The translations under genes were made by a program, and so were the position numbers. Below, piece by piece: positions 9,101 through 18,004 of a stretch of DNA of 64,000 bases. Source of the DNA: Zobellia barbeyronii (GTDB taxonomy: Bacteria; Bacteroidota; Bacteroidia; Flavobacteriales; Flavobacteriaceae); assembly GCF_018603515.1 (NCBI RefSeq), contig NZ_JACATN010000002.1, forward strand, positions 1-64,000, written 5' to 3'. The notes beneath the pieces were generated by a model. The model was not told the DNA's origin, made no database searches, and saw only the letters and a list, made by a program, of their open reading frames with translations. Every line of letters begins with the position of its first letter. The first letter of the stretch is position 1.

Positions 9101-12100
9101 TCAGGAATCAAAAATGCTAATTTACAAATCGTTCATAACGGTGCAAACTCTCCTTTCATTATTCCCTTAACGGCAATTCTAGAAGAATTTATAGAGCCCA
9201 ATTATACCATAGTTGCAAGAATAAATGCAGGAGGTAACTCCGTAACTGCAACTGATGGTAATATAGATTGGGAAGCTAATTTAGATAACGGTGCGGCTTC
9301 AGGAAGTAACTATTCCGTAAATACGGGAACCATTCCAGGCGGCACTAACACGTTTCTTTATGAAAATAGGCATACGTCTGTTCCCGATTACATAGATGAA
9401 AGTACATTTAATGCATTGTATGGCAAAGAACGTTATGATGCCACAAGCGGGCCTGAAATGGAATTTAAATTGCCAGTACCCAACGGAAATTATGTAGTTA
9501 ATATCTATACAGGTAACGGATATGGACCTACAAATAACATTGGCGCGCGAGTATTTGATATATCCTTAGAAAATGAAATAAAAGGAGATGATATAGATGT
9601 CGTTGCACTTTTTGGAGGCAATGGTAACGTGTTCAATGCAGGTATGCTTTCGTATCCTGTTACGGTATCAGATGGTGAACTAAATATATTATTCGAACAT
9701 ATTGGAATTGAAAATCCGGTTTTACAAGCTATAGAAGTTATGGGAAGTACTTCTGCAAATGACCCTATTTCAATAGCTCCAATTGCTAATCAATTTAACG
9801 CTAGTGGTGACCAAAGTGCCTTAACCATTTCGGCAATAGGTGGGGATTCGGAAGAAAATTTTACATACGCTATTTCGGGTCAGCCAGAAGGTATTGATGT
9901 TGAATCGACCAATGGCCAAATATTTGGTACGATTTCAACGAATGCAATAACGGGAGGAACGAATAATGATGGTGTCCATAATGTGACTATAACGGTAAGT
10001 AAACCGGGATCTACTACTACGAGTATTTCATTTGTATGGACTGTAGATGACCTAGTATGGAAAGATAAAGACGAGGATGAAAATTATACGGCTCGTCATG
10101 AATGTTCACTGGTACAAGCGGGAGATAAGTTCTATTTAATGGGTGGTCGCGAGAATGCCAAAACCATTGATGTATATGATTACACTACAAATACATGGAC
10201 TCAAATTCCAAATTCACCACCAGAAGAATTCAACCATTTTCAGGCAACTGAGTATAAAGGATTGATATGGGTGATAGGGGCTTTTAAGAGTAATTCGTAT
10301 CCTAATGAGGAACCAACTGAGTATGTTTGGGCTTTTAACCCTGCTAATGAAGAGTGGATTCAAGGACCTGAAATACCGGAAAATAGAAGAAGAGGATCTA
10401 CAGGTTTAGTAGTTTATAACGATAAATTTTACATATCTGGTGGGAATACCATTGGCCATAATGGCGGTTACGTTAGCTGGTTTGATGAATACGATCCTAG
10501 TACTGGTATTTGGACTCCCTTAAATGATGCTCCAAGGGCAAGGGACCATTTCCATGCAGGTGTTGTTGATAATAAAATGTATTTGGTAGGAGGTCGTCTT
10601 TCGGGAGGTGCCGGAGGTGTTTTTAGTCCAACAATTGCAGAAGTTGATGTTTATGATTTCAATTCAGGTACGTGGAGCACACTTCCAACAAATCAGAATA
10701 TACCAACACCTAGGGCAGCACCTATAGTGGCTACTTTTAATGGCAAACTTATTGTTGCTGGTGGAGAAGTTGAGAACCAAGAGGTCTATGGTCAAGTAAC
10801 GTCCAATGCGCTGAAGATTACAGAGCAGTACGATCCTATTACTCAAACATGGACACGTTTGCCAGATTTAAATAACGCAAGGCATGGTACGCAAGCTATA
10901 GTTTCTGGTAACGGCTTGTTTGTATTGGCCGGTTCACCAAAACTAGCTGGAGGTAACCAGAAAAACATGGAATTTTTAGGTGAAGATTTACCTGTAGGTT
11001 CGCCTAGCATGGCAAGTACTTTATCTATTCCTGATGTGGTCAACCTTGAAGTGGGCGACTCTAAAACGTTTGATATAGAAGTAACAGGTGGAAACATAGG
11101 AATGTTTATCCGCTCTATGGAAATAACTGGTGCAGATGCAACCAATTATACAATTACCTCTGGTAACACGGAAAATGTGTTTTTAGATGCGGAAAGTTTA
11201 CGTCAGATAACAGTTTCCCTGAACAATTCTGGAGAGGATACAAATGCTATTTTGACTATTCATTATGGAGCGTCATCATCGGTAGATATTATTCTAAGGA
11301 ATGGAGAAAGTATTTCTAATATAATTGATCCTGGAACGCAGTACAATGCTGAAGGAGATGAAGTATCATTACAACTCCTAACTGAAGAAACAGAAAATAA
11401 TGTAACGTTTAGTACAACTGGACTTCCTCCAACCTTAATGATTGATGCAGCTACTGGACTGATAAATGGAACAGTAGTTTCTTCTAATGAGTCAGGTGAA
11501 GGAGCTTTCCTTGAGGAAAATGGTTTAGTTGTTATTGAAGCAGAATCTGGAAATTTAGAACCGGGATGGGTAGAAACCACAATAGATGGTGTTACTGGAA
11601 TCTTAGCAAGCACGAATAGCTTTGGTGGACAAAACGGTGGAACTATTCCTTATCAAATTACTGTAAGTACGCCTGGTGTATATAAATTCGATTGGAGAAG
11701 TTTCTATAGTGGCGAATCTCCAACGGATGAGAACGATAACTGGTTACGTTTTCCTAACAATGAAGATGTATGGTTTTTTGGATACAAAGGAAATCCTGCA
11801 GATGAGGCTAGTTTAATCTCAAATGTACAGGGTGATCAAGTAAATGTTGTTTTCCCAAAAGGAAGCTCAAGAATTACAGCTGGACCTGATGGAACAACTC
11901 CTGAAGGTAGTAGTAGCAATGGTTATTTAAAAATATACAGAAGCGGTGGTCTTTCTGAAACTTATGATTGGCAGGCTAGAACAAGTGATAATGATTCACA
12001 TAATGTATACGTCTGGTTTGTGAATCCAGGTACATATACCATGGAAGTTTCTGAACGTTCGGCCGGACATGCTATTGATAAAATGGCACTTTACAAAGTA

Positions 12101-13990
12101 GATGGCCCTACATATTCAGATAGTCAATTGACGGCTGCAAATGAATCTAGTAGGGCAGGGGGCAATGCAAACACCGGTGATAACAGTTCTTATAATGTTG
12201 TAGTTACCGCTACAGATAATAACGATCCAACAAACAAAAGTGATGTTGAATTTACATGGGTTATAAATGATACTGGAAATCCAGTAGCTATTGCAAGTGC
12301 AACACCACTTGAAGGTCAGGCTCCGTTAGAAGTCAACTTTACCGGTAGTGGATCAATGGATGATATTAGTATTGTAGATTACAGTTGGGAGTTTGGTGAT
12401 GCGCTTTCATCTATATCCGACTTAGCTGACCCAACGTTTACGTTTAACGATGCAGGTATTTATAACGTGTTGCTAAGGGTTACCGATAGTGATGGTAATC
12501 AAAATACTGAATCTCTCGTGATTACTGTTACTGAAGCAACCTCTCATATCATTACTGCAATGGCAGGTGAAAACGGAGTAATATCGCCAAACGCAGAAGT
12601 AGAAGTAATAAAAGGTGCTAATCAACAATTTGATATAATTCCAAATACAGGGTATAAAATTGCTGACGTATTGGTGGACGGGGTATCACAAGGAGCGATT
12701 GATAGCTTCACTTTTGAGGCCGTTTCTACAGAACATACCATTGAAGCTTCGTTCGAAGAAATTTTCAAAGTAATTATGTCATCTTCTAGCTTAGGAGGAA
12801 CAATATCTCCAAGTGGTGCTGTTTCTGTTGCGCAAGGAGTAGACCACTGGTTTACCGCAGCTCCAAATGAGGGCTATAAGTTCGATTATTTTATTGTGGA
12901 CAATAGCTTTACGGTAGGAGAACCTACTTATGCGTTTGAGAATGTTAATGACAACCATACTATTGAAGCTGTGTTTACAGAAATTGGTGTTAACCAGTTT
13001 ACAATTTCAGCTACATCAGGAGACGGAGGAATGATAACGCCAGATGGAGAGAATACAGTTGCTGAAGGCGAAAGTATTAGTTTTTCAGTAACAGCTAGTG
13101 ATGGGTATGAAATAGATAGGTTAATTGTAGACGGTAAAAGCTTACAAGGTTTATCCGAATATACTTTTGAAGAGGTTTCAGAAAACCATACGTTTGAAGC
13201 CGTTTTTAAATATACTGGAGCAATTAAGACATATATCATAACTGCTACTGGAACTGAAGGCGGTGAGCTTTCTCCATATGGTGAGATTGAAGTAGCTAAA
13301 GGTCAAGAACAGAATTTTATAATACTATCAGACGAAGGTTACCACTTGGTGGATATTCTAATTGATGAAGTCTCAACAGCTCTTGTTGAAGAGTATAAGT
13401 TCGCAAATCTAGTAGAGAACCATAGCATTCATGTTGTTTTTGAAAAAATAGACAATAATCCGCCAAAAGCACTAGCTGCAGTAGATATCAAAGATGGCAT
13501 AGGACCGCTATTGGTTAATTTTGATGGTGATGAATCTACGGATGATACTGGTATTGCAAGTTACTCATGGGATTTTGGAGATGAATCTCCTTTGGCCAGT
13601 GGTATCGTGGTTTCTCATACCTATACACAAGCGGGTATTTATACCGCAACCTTAACTGTCATTGATGATAACGGTGAAGTCGCAACAGATTCCATTACAA
13701 TCACCGTAAATGATTCTTTGACTGATAGTGAAGTTTTAAAAGAGTTTAGGTTATTTCCGAATCCAGCTTCTGTGAACGTATCGCTTAGTTTTGGAAAAGT
13801 TGTAGACTTAGAAACGATATCAATTTACGATATGAGCGGAAAGCTAGTTCTGCATGTTAATGCTAAAGATGTGAATAAGGGTAGAAATTATGAGCTTAGC
13901 GTCATTAATTTATCTTCTGGTTTATATCTAGTAAGAACTACGGATACGAATGGAAATGAAATTAATAAAAGACTGTTGATTCAACGATAA
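6179..13990 (+). CDS. Giant T9SS-secreted multidomain protein (propeller, malectin, Kelch, PKD)
   Basis: A 2603-aa extracellular protein. The order seen is: signal peptide (about 1-26, ending TNAQ); a propeller of the glucose/sorbosone-dehydrogenase-like kind (about 30-580); a Ca-binding DxDxDG segment (DYDSDGYSNDDE...DYDGDLISD.NDLDDDNDG, about 590-640); a lectin-like domain (about 660-890); an Ig/ASH-like domain (about 895-1005); malectin (about 1010-1190); a cadherin-like Ig domain; Kelch repeats (about 1300-1600); a second ASH-like domain; a CBM6-like domain (about 1780-1990); PKD (about 2035-2120); four B-repeats with GG.I.P.G...V..G (about 2125-2420); a second PKD; and a T9SS type A sorting domain (FPNPAS..., about 2520-2603). 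No catalytic residues are evident. The role is inferred to be carbohydrate binding at the cell surface or in the medium. Six TAA codons in a row end the gene. Confidence 0.85.
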   Translation: MKKHYAMQRLLACLFVSFTFTVFTNAQSFNATGLNGENLNNPTSLDFGPNGKLYVSQQDGTIFEYTVLRDKAEAGSGTYTAISSNTIDLVKTGTPNHNDDGTINTANKRQATGLLATGTQTNPILYVSSSDSRIGGGGSGNDKNLDTNSGVLSRLTWTGSAWEKVDLVRGLPRCEENHSTNGMEIFERNGNTYLLLQQGGNANKGAPSNNFAGTSETYLSGAMLIVNLTQLEQMEASNGGPYIDTRQGTTKYIYDLPTLNDPERPDIDNTHSSFPYTAGHPMYNSTIDLGDPFGGNNGLNQAFPEAGAPVQIFSTGWRNGYDVVITADGRIYSVDNGPNTTWGGLPIIYDSTGQLKGDQSTTTYNPSAGDYVTNELNEVGSSGHGDALHYVGNITDDNGAYYAGHPAPIRAFSSRAGVKVYTFDGSNWVLSANHNFGTLLTGVSGYFNTTFDISNFPDDPIQGEYLATATSDPRMRIFDIVNSSTNGMCEYTASNFGGAMQGDLLTASFNGKINRYQLNASGNGLESKNNSFLTGFGSTPLDVIAQGDSDPFPGTIWAATYGADNITVFEPTDFNECIDPSDPEYVGSEDYDSDGYSNDDEVANGTDICSGGSQPNDYDGDLISDLNDLDDDNDGIPDSQDVFAIDADNGTTTNLPIDYPFWNNDPGTGFFGLGFTGLMLDPSGNTEYLNQYDENNLSFGGAGGKATVDAVTSGTAFEGANSQKNAFQFGVNLTTNSKPFTVHSKIETPFANVSSVSGLSYGIYIGNGDQDHYLKIVVADGLTENDNLYGFEVVKEDGASNVTTQKYDVSGLKGATSVDIYINVNPASNTAQPYYSVDGGETVIVLGSTIVLPVELLNPNDAKGLAVGIISTSGTGEAFTATWDFLKVTEDEEANLVLSENPVDYGVLETGSDQVQLIPTLTNEGGPSTGAIEITAVNITGIDAALYSHNLTLPLVIGPGADKTLPLNFFPNDISGIKNANLQIVHNGANSPFIIPLTAILEEFIEPNYTIVARINAGGNSVTATDGNIDWEANLDNGAASGSNYSVNTGTIPGGTNTFLYENRHTSVPDYIDESTFNALYGKERYDATSGPEMEFKLPVPNGNYVVNIYTGNGYGPTNNIGARVFDISLENEIKGDDIDVVALFGGNGNVFNAGMLSYPVTVSDGELNILFEHIGIENPVLQAIEVMGSTSANDPISIAPIANQFNASGDQSALTISAIGGDSEENFTYAISGQPEGIDVESTNGQIFGTISTNAITGGTNNDGVHNVTITVSKPGSTTTSISFVWTVDDLVWKDKDEDENYTARHECSLVQAGDKFYLMGGRENAKTIDVYDYTTNTWTQIPNSPPEEFNHFQATEYKGLIWVIGAFKSNSYPNEEPTEYVWAFNPANEEWIQGPEIPENRRRGSTGLVVYNDKFYISGGNTIGHNGGYVSWFDEYDPSTGIWTPLNDAPRARDHFHAGVVDNKMYLVGGRLSGGAGGVFSPTIAEVDVYDFNSGTWSTLPTNQNIPTPRAAPIVATFNGKLIVAGGEVENQEVYGQVTSNALKITEQYDPITQTWTRLPDLNNARHGTQAIVSGNGLFVLAGSPKLAGGNQKNMEFLGEDLPVGSPSMASTLSIPDVVNLEVGDSKTFDIEVTGGNIGMFIRSMEITGADATNYTITSGNTENVFLDAESLRQITVSLNNSGEDTNAILTIHYGASSSVDIILRNGESISNIIDPGTQYNAEGDEVSLQLLTEETENNVTFSTTGLPPTLMIDAATGLINGTVVSSNESGEGAFLEENGLVVIEAESGNLEPGWVETTIDGVTGILASTNSFGGQNGGTIPYQITVSTPGVYKFDWRSFYSGESPTDENDNWLRFPNNEDVWFFGYKGNPADEASLISNVQGDQVNVVFPKGSSRITAGPDGTTPEGSSSNGYLKIYRSGGLSETYDWQARTSDNDSHNVYVWFVNPGTYTMEVSERSAGHAIDKMALYKVDGPTYSDSQLTAANESSRAGGNANTGDNSSYNVVVTATDNNDPTNKSDVEFTWVINDTGNPVAIASATPLEGQAPLEVNFTGSGSMDDISIVDYSWEFGDALSSISDLADPTFTFNDAGIYNVLLRVTDSDGNQNTESLVITVTEATSHIITAMAGENGVISPNAEVEVIKGANQQFDIIPNTGYKIADVLVDGVSQGAIDSFTFEAVSTEHTIEASFEEIFKVIMSSSSLGGTISPSGAVSVAQGVDHWFTAAPNEGYKFDYFIVDNSFTVGEPTYAFENVNDNHTIEAVFTEIGVNQFTISATSGDGGMITPDGENTVAEGESISFSVTASDGYEIDRLIVDGKSLQGLSEYTFEEVSENHTFEAVFKYTGAIKTYIITATGTEGGELSPYGEIEVAKGQEQNFIILSDEGYHLVDILIDEVSTALVEEYKFANLVENHSIHVVFEKIDNNPPKALAAVDIKDGIGPLLVNFDGDESTDDTGIASYSWDFGDESPLASGIVVSHTYTQAGIYTATLTVIDDNGEVATDSITITVNDSLTDSEVLKEFRLFPNPASVNVSLSFGKVVDLETISIYDMSGKLVLHVNAKDVNKGRNYELSVINLSSGLYLVRTTDTNGNEINKRLLIQR

Positions 13991-14020
13991 TAATAATAAT
14001 AATAAGAGTAACTCTATAGA

Positions 14021-14053
14021 AAAGCAAGGACCTCAACTGGTCTTTGCTTTTTT
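14021..14053 (+). terminator. Rho-independent terminator of the giant protein gene
   Basis: AAAGCAAGGACC..GGTCTTTGCTTTTTT: a GC-containing stem with small loop followed by a T run, 30 bp after the stop. Confidence 0.8.
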
Positions 14054-14087
14054 GTTTCAAGTAAAAACTTCACGATTTATAAATAAA

Positions 14088-14114
14088 AAAGGGGCCAGAT
14101 ATTGGCCCCTTTAC
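14088..14114 (-). terminator. Terminator of the DUF4038 glycosidase gene
   Basis: AAAGGGGCCA..TGGCCCCTTT is a strong stem; on the minus strand it is followed by a T run. It sits 24 bp beyond the stop of the convergent gene. Confidence 0.8.
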
Positions 14115-14137
14115 TAATACAATAAATAAAAGTATTT

Positions 14138-17100
14138 TTAATTTAGAATAACCTTTCCGGTTAAGACTTCTTTTCCTTTTGTGATATTTAACACATACGC
14201 ACCTTTTGCGTAGGGAGATAAATCCATCTGGATATCACCATCTACAGTCACGGTCTGAGAAGCTACTTTTCTACCTGAGAAATCAAGAAGGTCCAGCTGC
14301 ATTCCCGTCAACATTCCAGTCACTGTAATGACTCCATTTGTCGGATTAGGGAAGACACGGAATACTTTCATATCTAATTCACCTTCCATTGGTACATCTA
14401 TTTTTGATGCTATATTTTCTCGAACTATATTAGAATTTCCTTCTTCAAATAGGGAAGACACTTGTTGCTTGGTCAATGAATTATTGAACAACTTTACATC
14501 ATCAATAGCTCCTTCAAAATATTCATCACTCCAGCCTGACCATCCTATCCAAGATACATCCATAGGCTTCAAGGTTCCAGAAAGCGATTCACTATGAACA
14601 TTTTCACCATTTATGTACCAGCGCATATCCGTACCATCATAGGTGCAAGTAATCAATTGCCAAACATTGTTTTGAATAGTTCCCTTGCTAACTAGCTTTC
14701 TACCATTCTCGTTAGTGCTCACCGTAAACGCTAGTTTGCCACGATTAACGAACATCATAAAGCCACCTGAGGTAGTACTACCAATAATACCTTGATAGTT
14801 ACCTTCTGCATTGCTAGGGTTAACCCATGCGGATACCGTAAAACTAGACTTCAGATTATTATCAATATCAGGTAAATTAATATGATCATCTACGCCGTCA
14901 AATATCAAGGCGCCTTCTATTTTACCATTAGTTTTATTCTTATCGAAAGTTACACCACTATCAAGTGCTCCATTAAGACCTTGACCACTAACATCGTTTG
15001 CGATTACGCCGTTTAACTCATCTAACGGCCAATGACCTACTAAGCCCGTAGTTTTTTCAATTACGACATCCTCAATCACTATCGGAGCGTTTTCTTGAAT
15101 TTCCAAAATCTCAATAGCATTTATGATTGGATGTCTAGTTCCTCCATCAGAAGATAAAGAAGAAAAATCTATATCTAATTTTCCGTCGGTAACGTTTACA
15201 GTATGCGTTTTTGTTAGTAGGGCCTCAGCTCCAACCTCTGCAAAAACATCTAGATTATCTTCCGCTAATTTTTCTTCTAAACGTACATCAAAAACACGGT
15301 TTCCTACCTTGCCGCTACCACCATCCGTAGCGCCAAACCATAATTCCGCAAAATGTAGTTTAACCGTATATGCTCCATTTTTCAAAGGAATATCGTAACC
15401 CATTACTTGGGAACGGCTATATCTAAAAGTCTTGAACGGGTCATTAAGGCCTGTTTGCGGTCTGTTTAATGTAAGACCCGTATCAGAATAATTATCCGCA
15501 GAAAACTTATTTCCGTTGTGGGTAATTGCACTACCTCCAGAATTAATTCTAAGAACAAAACCGTCTGTTGTTTTAGGATTTTCTGTATCAGTCTCTTCTA
15601 CTTTTGGTTCTTCTGCTTCGGGTAATTCTACCTTTGGTTCCTCTACTGTAGGTACTTCTGCTTTTGGCTCTTCTACTTTTGGTTCCTCTACTTTGGGTAA
15701 TTCAGCTTTTGGCTGTTCTACTTCTGGTTCTTCTACTTCTGGCTCCTCTGCTTCTGGTTCTTCTACTTCTGCCTCAGGCTCATCTATTGTATCAGTTGAC
15801 CGAATTCGATAAGCCCAGCTTTTTGTACGATCATTATTTGGTAAGGCAGGTGTTTTCATAACACCAGAATTGTTAGTAGTAAGGTTGCCTGCAGAAATCC
15901 AACCTCCATTAGTCACATCCCACCATTCAAACTGATAGGTTTCAGATTTCATAAGATTTTTTAGAGAAGGAAGGGCCTTTGGACTGTTTCTAGAATCAGC
16001 AGCAAAGAAACCTAGGGCAAACGATTTATCGTCAGCTATAGATAATGTATGTAAATAGTTTTGACTATCGCTTAAATTAGTATCCGCAGCCGGTACCAGT
16101 TTAGCATAATTGTGGTCTGAATCTAATATAAAACTTTTTAGATGACCCATAGCCTGAGATTCAAATCGCTTTAGGGCATTAACTTGCGGGTCGTTACTAG
16201 GCACGATTGTACCTCCATCCTGCGAACTCCTTCCGGTTGAAGTTGCTGCACCGGCATACCATGCATCTCCCCAAGCATGACCTGCTAGGCCACCACTTAA
16301 AACGGAACCATACATCTGCATTTGTGCCATGGTGGTATCATCCATACCTGCATTAATTTCATTCCCAGAATGTAATCCCCAACCAGGATAAAAAGGTTCC
16401 AAGTTAAGAGCTGGTTTTGCTGGTTGATGATGATATATATTCCGAAGCCACTCATGCATGGTTTCATCTCTTTCAGCATTACTAACGTTTTGTATATCTA
16501 GAGCAGTAGGTATGTCCTTATTCCAATTATTTAGAGATGTATTAAAAGACATTGCTGTTCTAGGTTGACCATAAGGCATTCTGTAGTCACCCATTTTTGA
16601 ATACAACTTGCTATTGGCATCACTAACTATTTGTTTCCATTTTGGATATATTGAGGACTGGCTATCATGGTGTACCCAGCTAAAAATCATGTTATAACAA
16701 CCATACCTAGCCCATAGATAACGGACATAGTTATAAAATGCGTTTTTTTCTTGTGTAGTACCTAAATACCAAAGCTCGCTTCTTCTTACGGTCTCAAATA
16801 AAGTAACAAATCCTTGGTCGGATAAATGCTGCATTCGCTTATCCACTGATTGCCAATACTCAGGTTTAATCTTAAGGTAGTCTACTTTTCCTGTGCTCTT
16901 TAACTCAAAAGGATTTTCTCCGTTAGGACCTGTTTTCTTGTGGTGTGTTTTTTCAGCCCACAATTCAGTATAACTGTCATTCGGGAAGCTAGCAATTACA
17001 TTAAGCCCGTTAAATCCCTGGCCCTTTCTAGTTGAAATATAATTTTGAAAAGATATTCCGCTAATATTATTCGCTTTACTAAATCCAAATACTTCAGTTA

Positions 17101-17587
17101 GTGCGGACCAAGAAGTATCTGCAGTATAGAAGAATGGTGTACCATCTGCATACTCTAAAGTTCTATTATTGGATGCAACTCTTATAAAACCACGTTTATT
17201 AGGGTTACTGCTTACATTTGCGGCAACAGCAGTAAATGAACCACTTCGCCCAATAAAACTCCGATCGGCATTTTCTACAGTCTCATTGAGAACTTTCCAA
17301 GTCCATTTTCCAGGTGAAGTGGGAACTAAACGAACGCGGAAGACATTTCCACCATCCCAGAATACCGGAATACGGTATACCTCGCTTGAAGAACCATCTT
17401 TTTTTAATTCAATCCAAACGTCTACATCCATATAGGCGTTACCATACTTGACTTGGCTATTGAATTCTACTTCAACAATATCCATGACAGCATAGCTGTC
17501 ATTTTGAGCAAAGACAACACTACTTGTCATGCTACAAAGCATTAATAGTAAAATGAGTTTGTACTTCGTAAACTTTTCTGTGATCAT
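14138..17587 (-). CDS. DUF5060/DUF4038 glycoside hydrolase-like protein, T9SS-secreted
   Basis: An 1149-aa protein. Signal peptide about 1-28 (ending VVFAQ). Residues about 33-110 are a DUF5060 beta-sandwich (VYRIPVFWDGGNVFRVRLVPTSPGKWTW). Residues about 130-490 are a DUF4038-type (beta/alpha)8 domain (FFYTADTSW, FNGLNVIASF, NLEPFYPGW, GHAWGDAWY). DUF4038 includes the GH140 apiosidases, but substrates vary and the catalytic acids cannot be assigned by eye. Then follow a short beta domain, a roughly 67-residue E/P-rich linker (about 599-666), malectin (about 677-840), a LamG/concanavalin-like domain (about 849-1040) and a T9SS type A sorting domain (VFPNPTNG onward, about 1070-1149). It is convergent with the giant protein, with which it shares the malectin and sorting domains. 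Function inferred: secreted polysaccharide-degrading enzyme with two carbohydrate-binding modules. Confidence 0.85.
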   Translation of the reverse strand: MITEKFTKYKLILLLMLCSMTSSVVFAQNDSYAVMDIVEVEFNSQVKYGNAYMDVDVWIELKKDGSSSEVYRIPVFWDGGNVFRVRLVPTSPGKWTWKVLNETVENADRSFIGRSGSFTAVAANVSSNPNKRGFIRVASNNRTLEYADGTPFFYTADTSWSALTEVFGFSKANNISGISFQNYISTRKGQGFNGLNVIASFPNDSYTELWAEKTHHKKTGPNGENPFELKSTGKVDYLKIKPEYWQSVDKRMQHLSDQGFVTLFETVRRSELWYLGTTQEKNAFYNYVRYLWARYGCYNMIFSWVHHDSQSSIYPKWKQIVSDANSKLYSKMGDYRMPYGQPRTAMSFNTSLNNWNKDIPTALDIQNVSNAERDETMHEWLRNIYHHQPAKPALNLEPFYPGWGLHSGNEINAGMDDTTMAQMQMYGSVLSGGLAGHAWGDAWYAGAATSTGRSSQDGGTIVPSNDPQVNALKRFESQAMGHLKSFILDSDHNYAKLVPAADTNLSDSQNYLHTLSIADDKSFALGFFAADSRNSPKALPSLKNLMKSETYQFEWWDVTNGGWISAGNLTTNNSGVMKTPALPNNDRTKSWAYRIRSTDTIDEPEAEVEEPEAEEPEVEEPEVEQPKAELPKVEEPKVEEPKAEVPTVEEPKVELPEAEEPKVEETDTENPKTTDGFVLRINSGGSAITHNGNKFSADNYSDTGLTLNRPQTGLNDPFKTFRYSRSQVMGYDIPLKNGAYTVKLHFAELWFGATDGGSGKVGNRVFDVRLEEKLAEDNLDVFAEVGAEALLTKTHTVNVTDGKLDIDFSSLSSDGGTRHPIINAIEILEIQENAPIVIEDVVIEKTTGLVGHWPLDELNGVIANDVSGQGLNGALDSGVTFDKNKTNGKIEGALIFDGVDDHINLPDIDNNLKSSFTVSAWVNPSNAEGNYQGIIGSTTSGGFMMFVNRGKLAFTVSTNENGRKLVSKGTIQNNVWQLITCTYDGTDMRWYINGENVHSESLSGTLKPMDVSWIGWSGWSDEYFEGAIDDVKLFNNSLTKQQVSSLFEEGNSNIVRENIASKIDVPMEGELDMKVFRVFPNPTNGVITVTGMLTGMQLDLLDFSGRKVASQTVTVDGDIQMDLSPYAKGAYVLNITKGKEVLTGKVILN
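15590..15790 (-). repeat. Degenerate (E/V)EEPK tandem-repeat linker inside the glycosidase gene
   Basis: The linker is built from units of five codons (EEPEV, EEPKV, ELPEA, EVPTV and similar), roughly thirteen copies. At DNA level it is a 15-bp tandem repeat, which is prone to slippage and length variation. It separates the catalytic part from malectin. Open frames on the opposite strand here are artefacts of this low complexity. Confidence 0.75.
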
Positions 17588-17934
17588 CGGGGGTGGGGGA
17601 TTTTAATTATTAAACTAACGTCAGTTTGACGCAAATAGTTGCAAAAATATATAGAAAAAAGCAGATTATTTCTTTTAAATAGCGATTTCTACCTATTGTA
17701 TTACAACATCTTATAGGTCTATGTACGTTTATTAACGATAATTTAGTCTTTTTATCGAATAAATTTTGATTATTAGGTATAATAAATGTCGAAAATAATT
17801 TCTTAAAAAACCGTGGTTTTTATTTCTAGTGGAGAGTGTTTAAAATTGATGATTAAGAACAAAATAAATTGTTGACCGGAGCTGGTTGTGGAAATTTCTA
17901 GAAGATATATAACTTAATAAAAGTAAAGTAATTC
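17588..17934. other. Intergenic region upstream of the glycosidase gene
   Basis: About 350 bp of very AT-rich DNA with no supported gene. It should carry the minus-strand promoter of the DUF4038 gene, but I do not see an unambiguous TAnnTTTG/TTG pair. Confidence 0.45.
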
Positions 17935-17977
17935 AAATAGGGCCAATTCATGATATATATGAATTGGACCTATTTAA
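17935..17977 (-). terminator. Terminator hairpin after the old yellow enzyme gene
   Basis: AAATAGGgCCAATTCAT and ATGAATTGGaCCTATTT pair with one mismatch across a loop of about 9 nt, 28 bp beyond the stop of the minus-strand gene. The T run is weak on both sides. Confidence 0.6.
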
Positions 17978-18004
17978 AAATTAAAAAAGTATCTGAAGTA
18001 GCTT

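Noticed and set aside
15516-15861. Ser- and Leu-rich plus-strand frames opposite the glycosidase linker
   Set aside because: Artefacts of the 15-bp E/P codon repeat read on the other strand.
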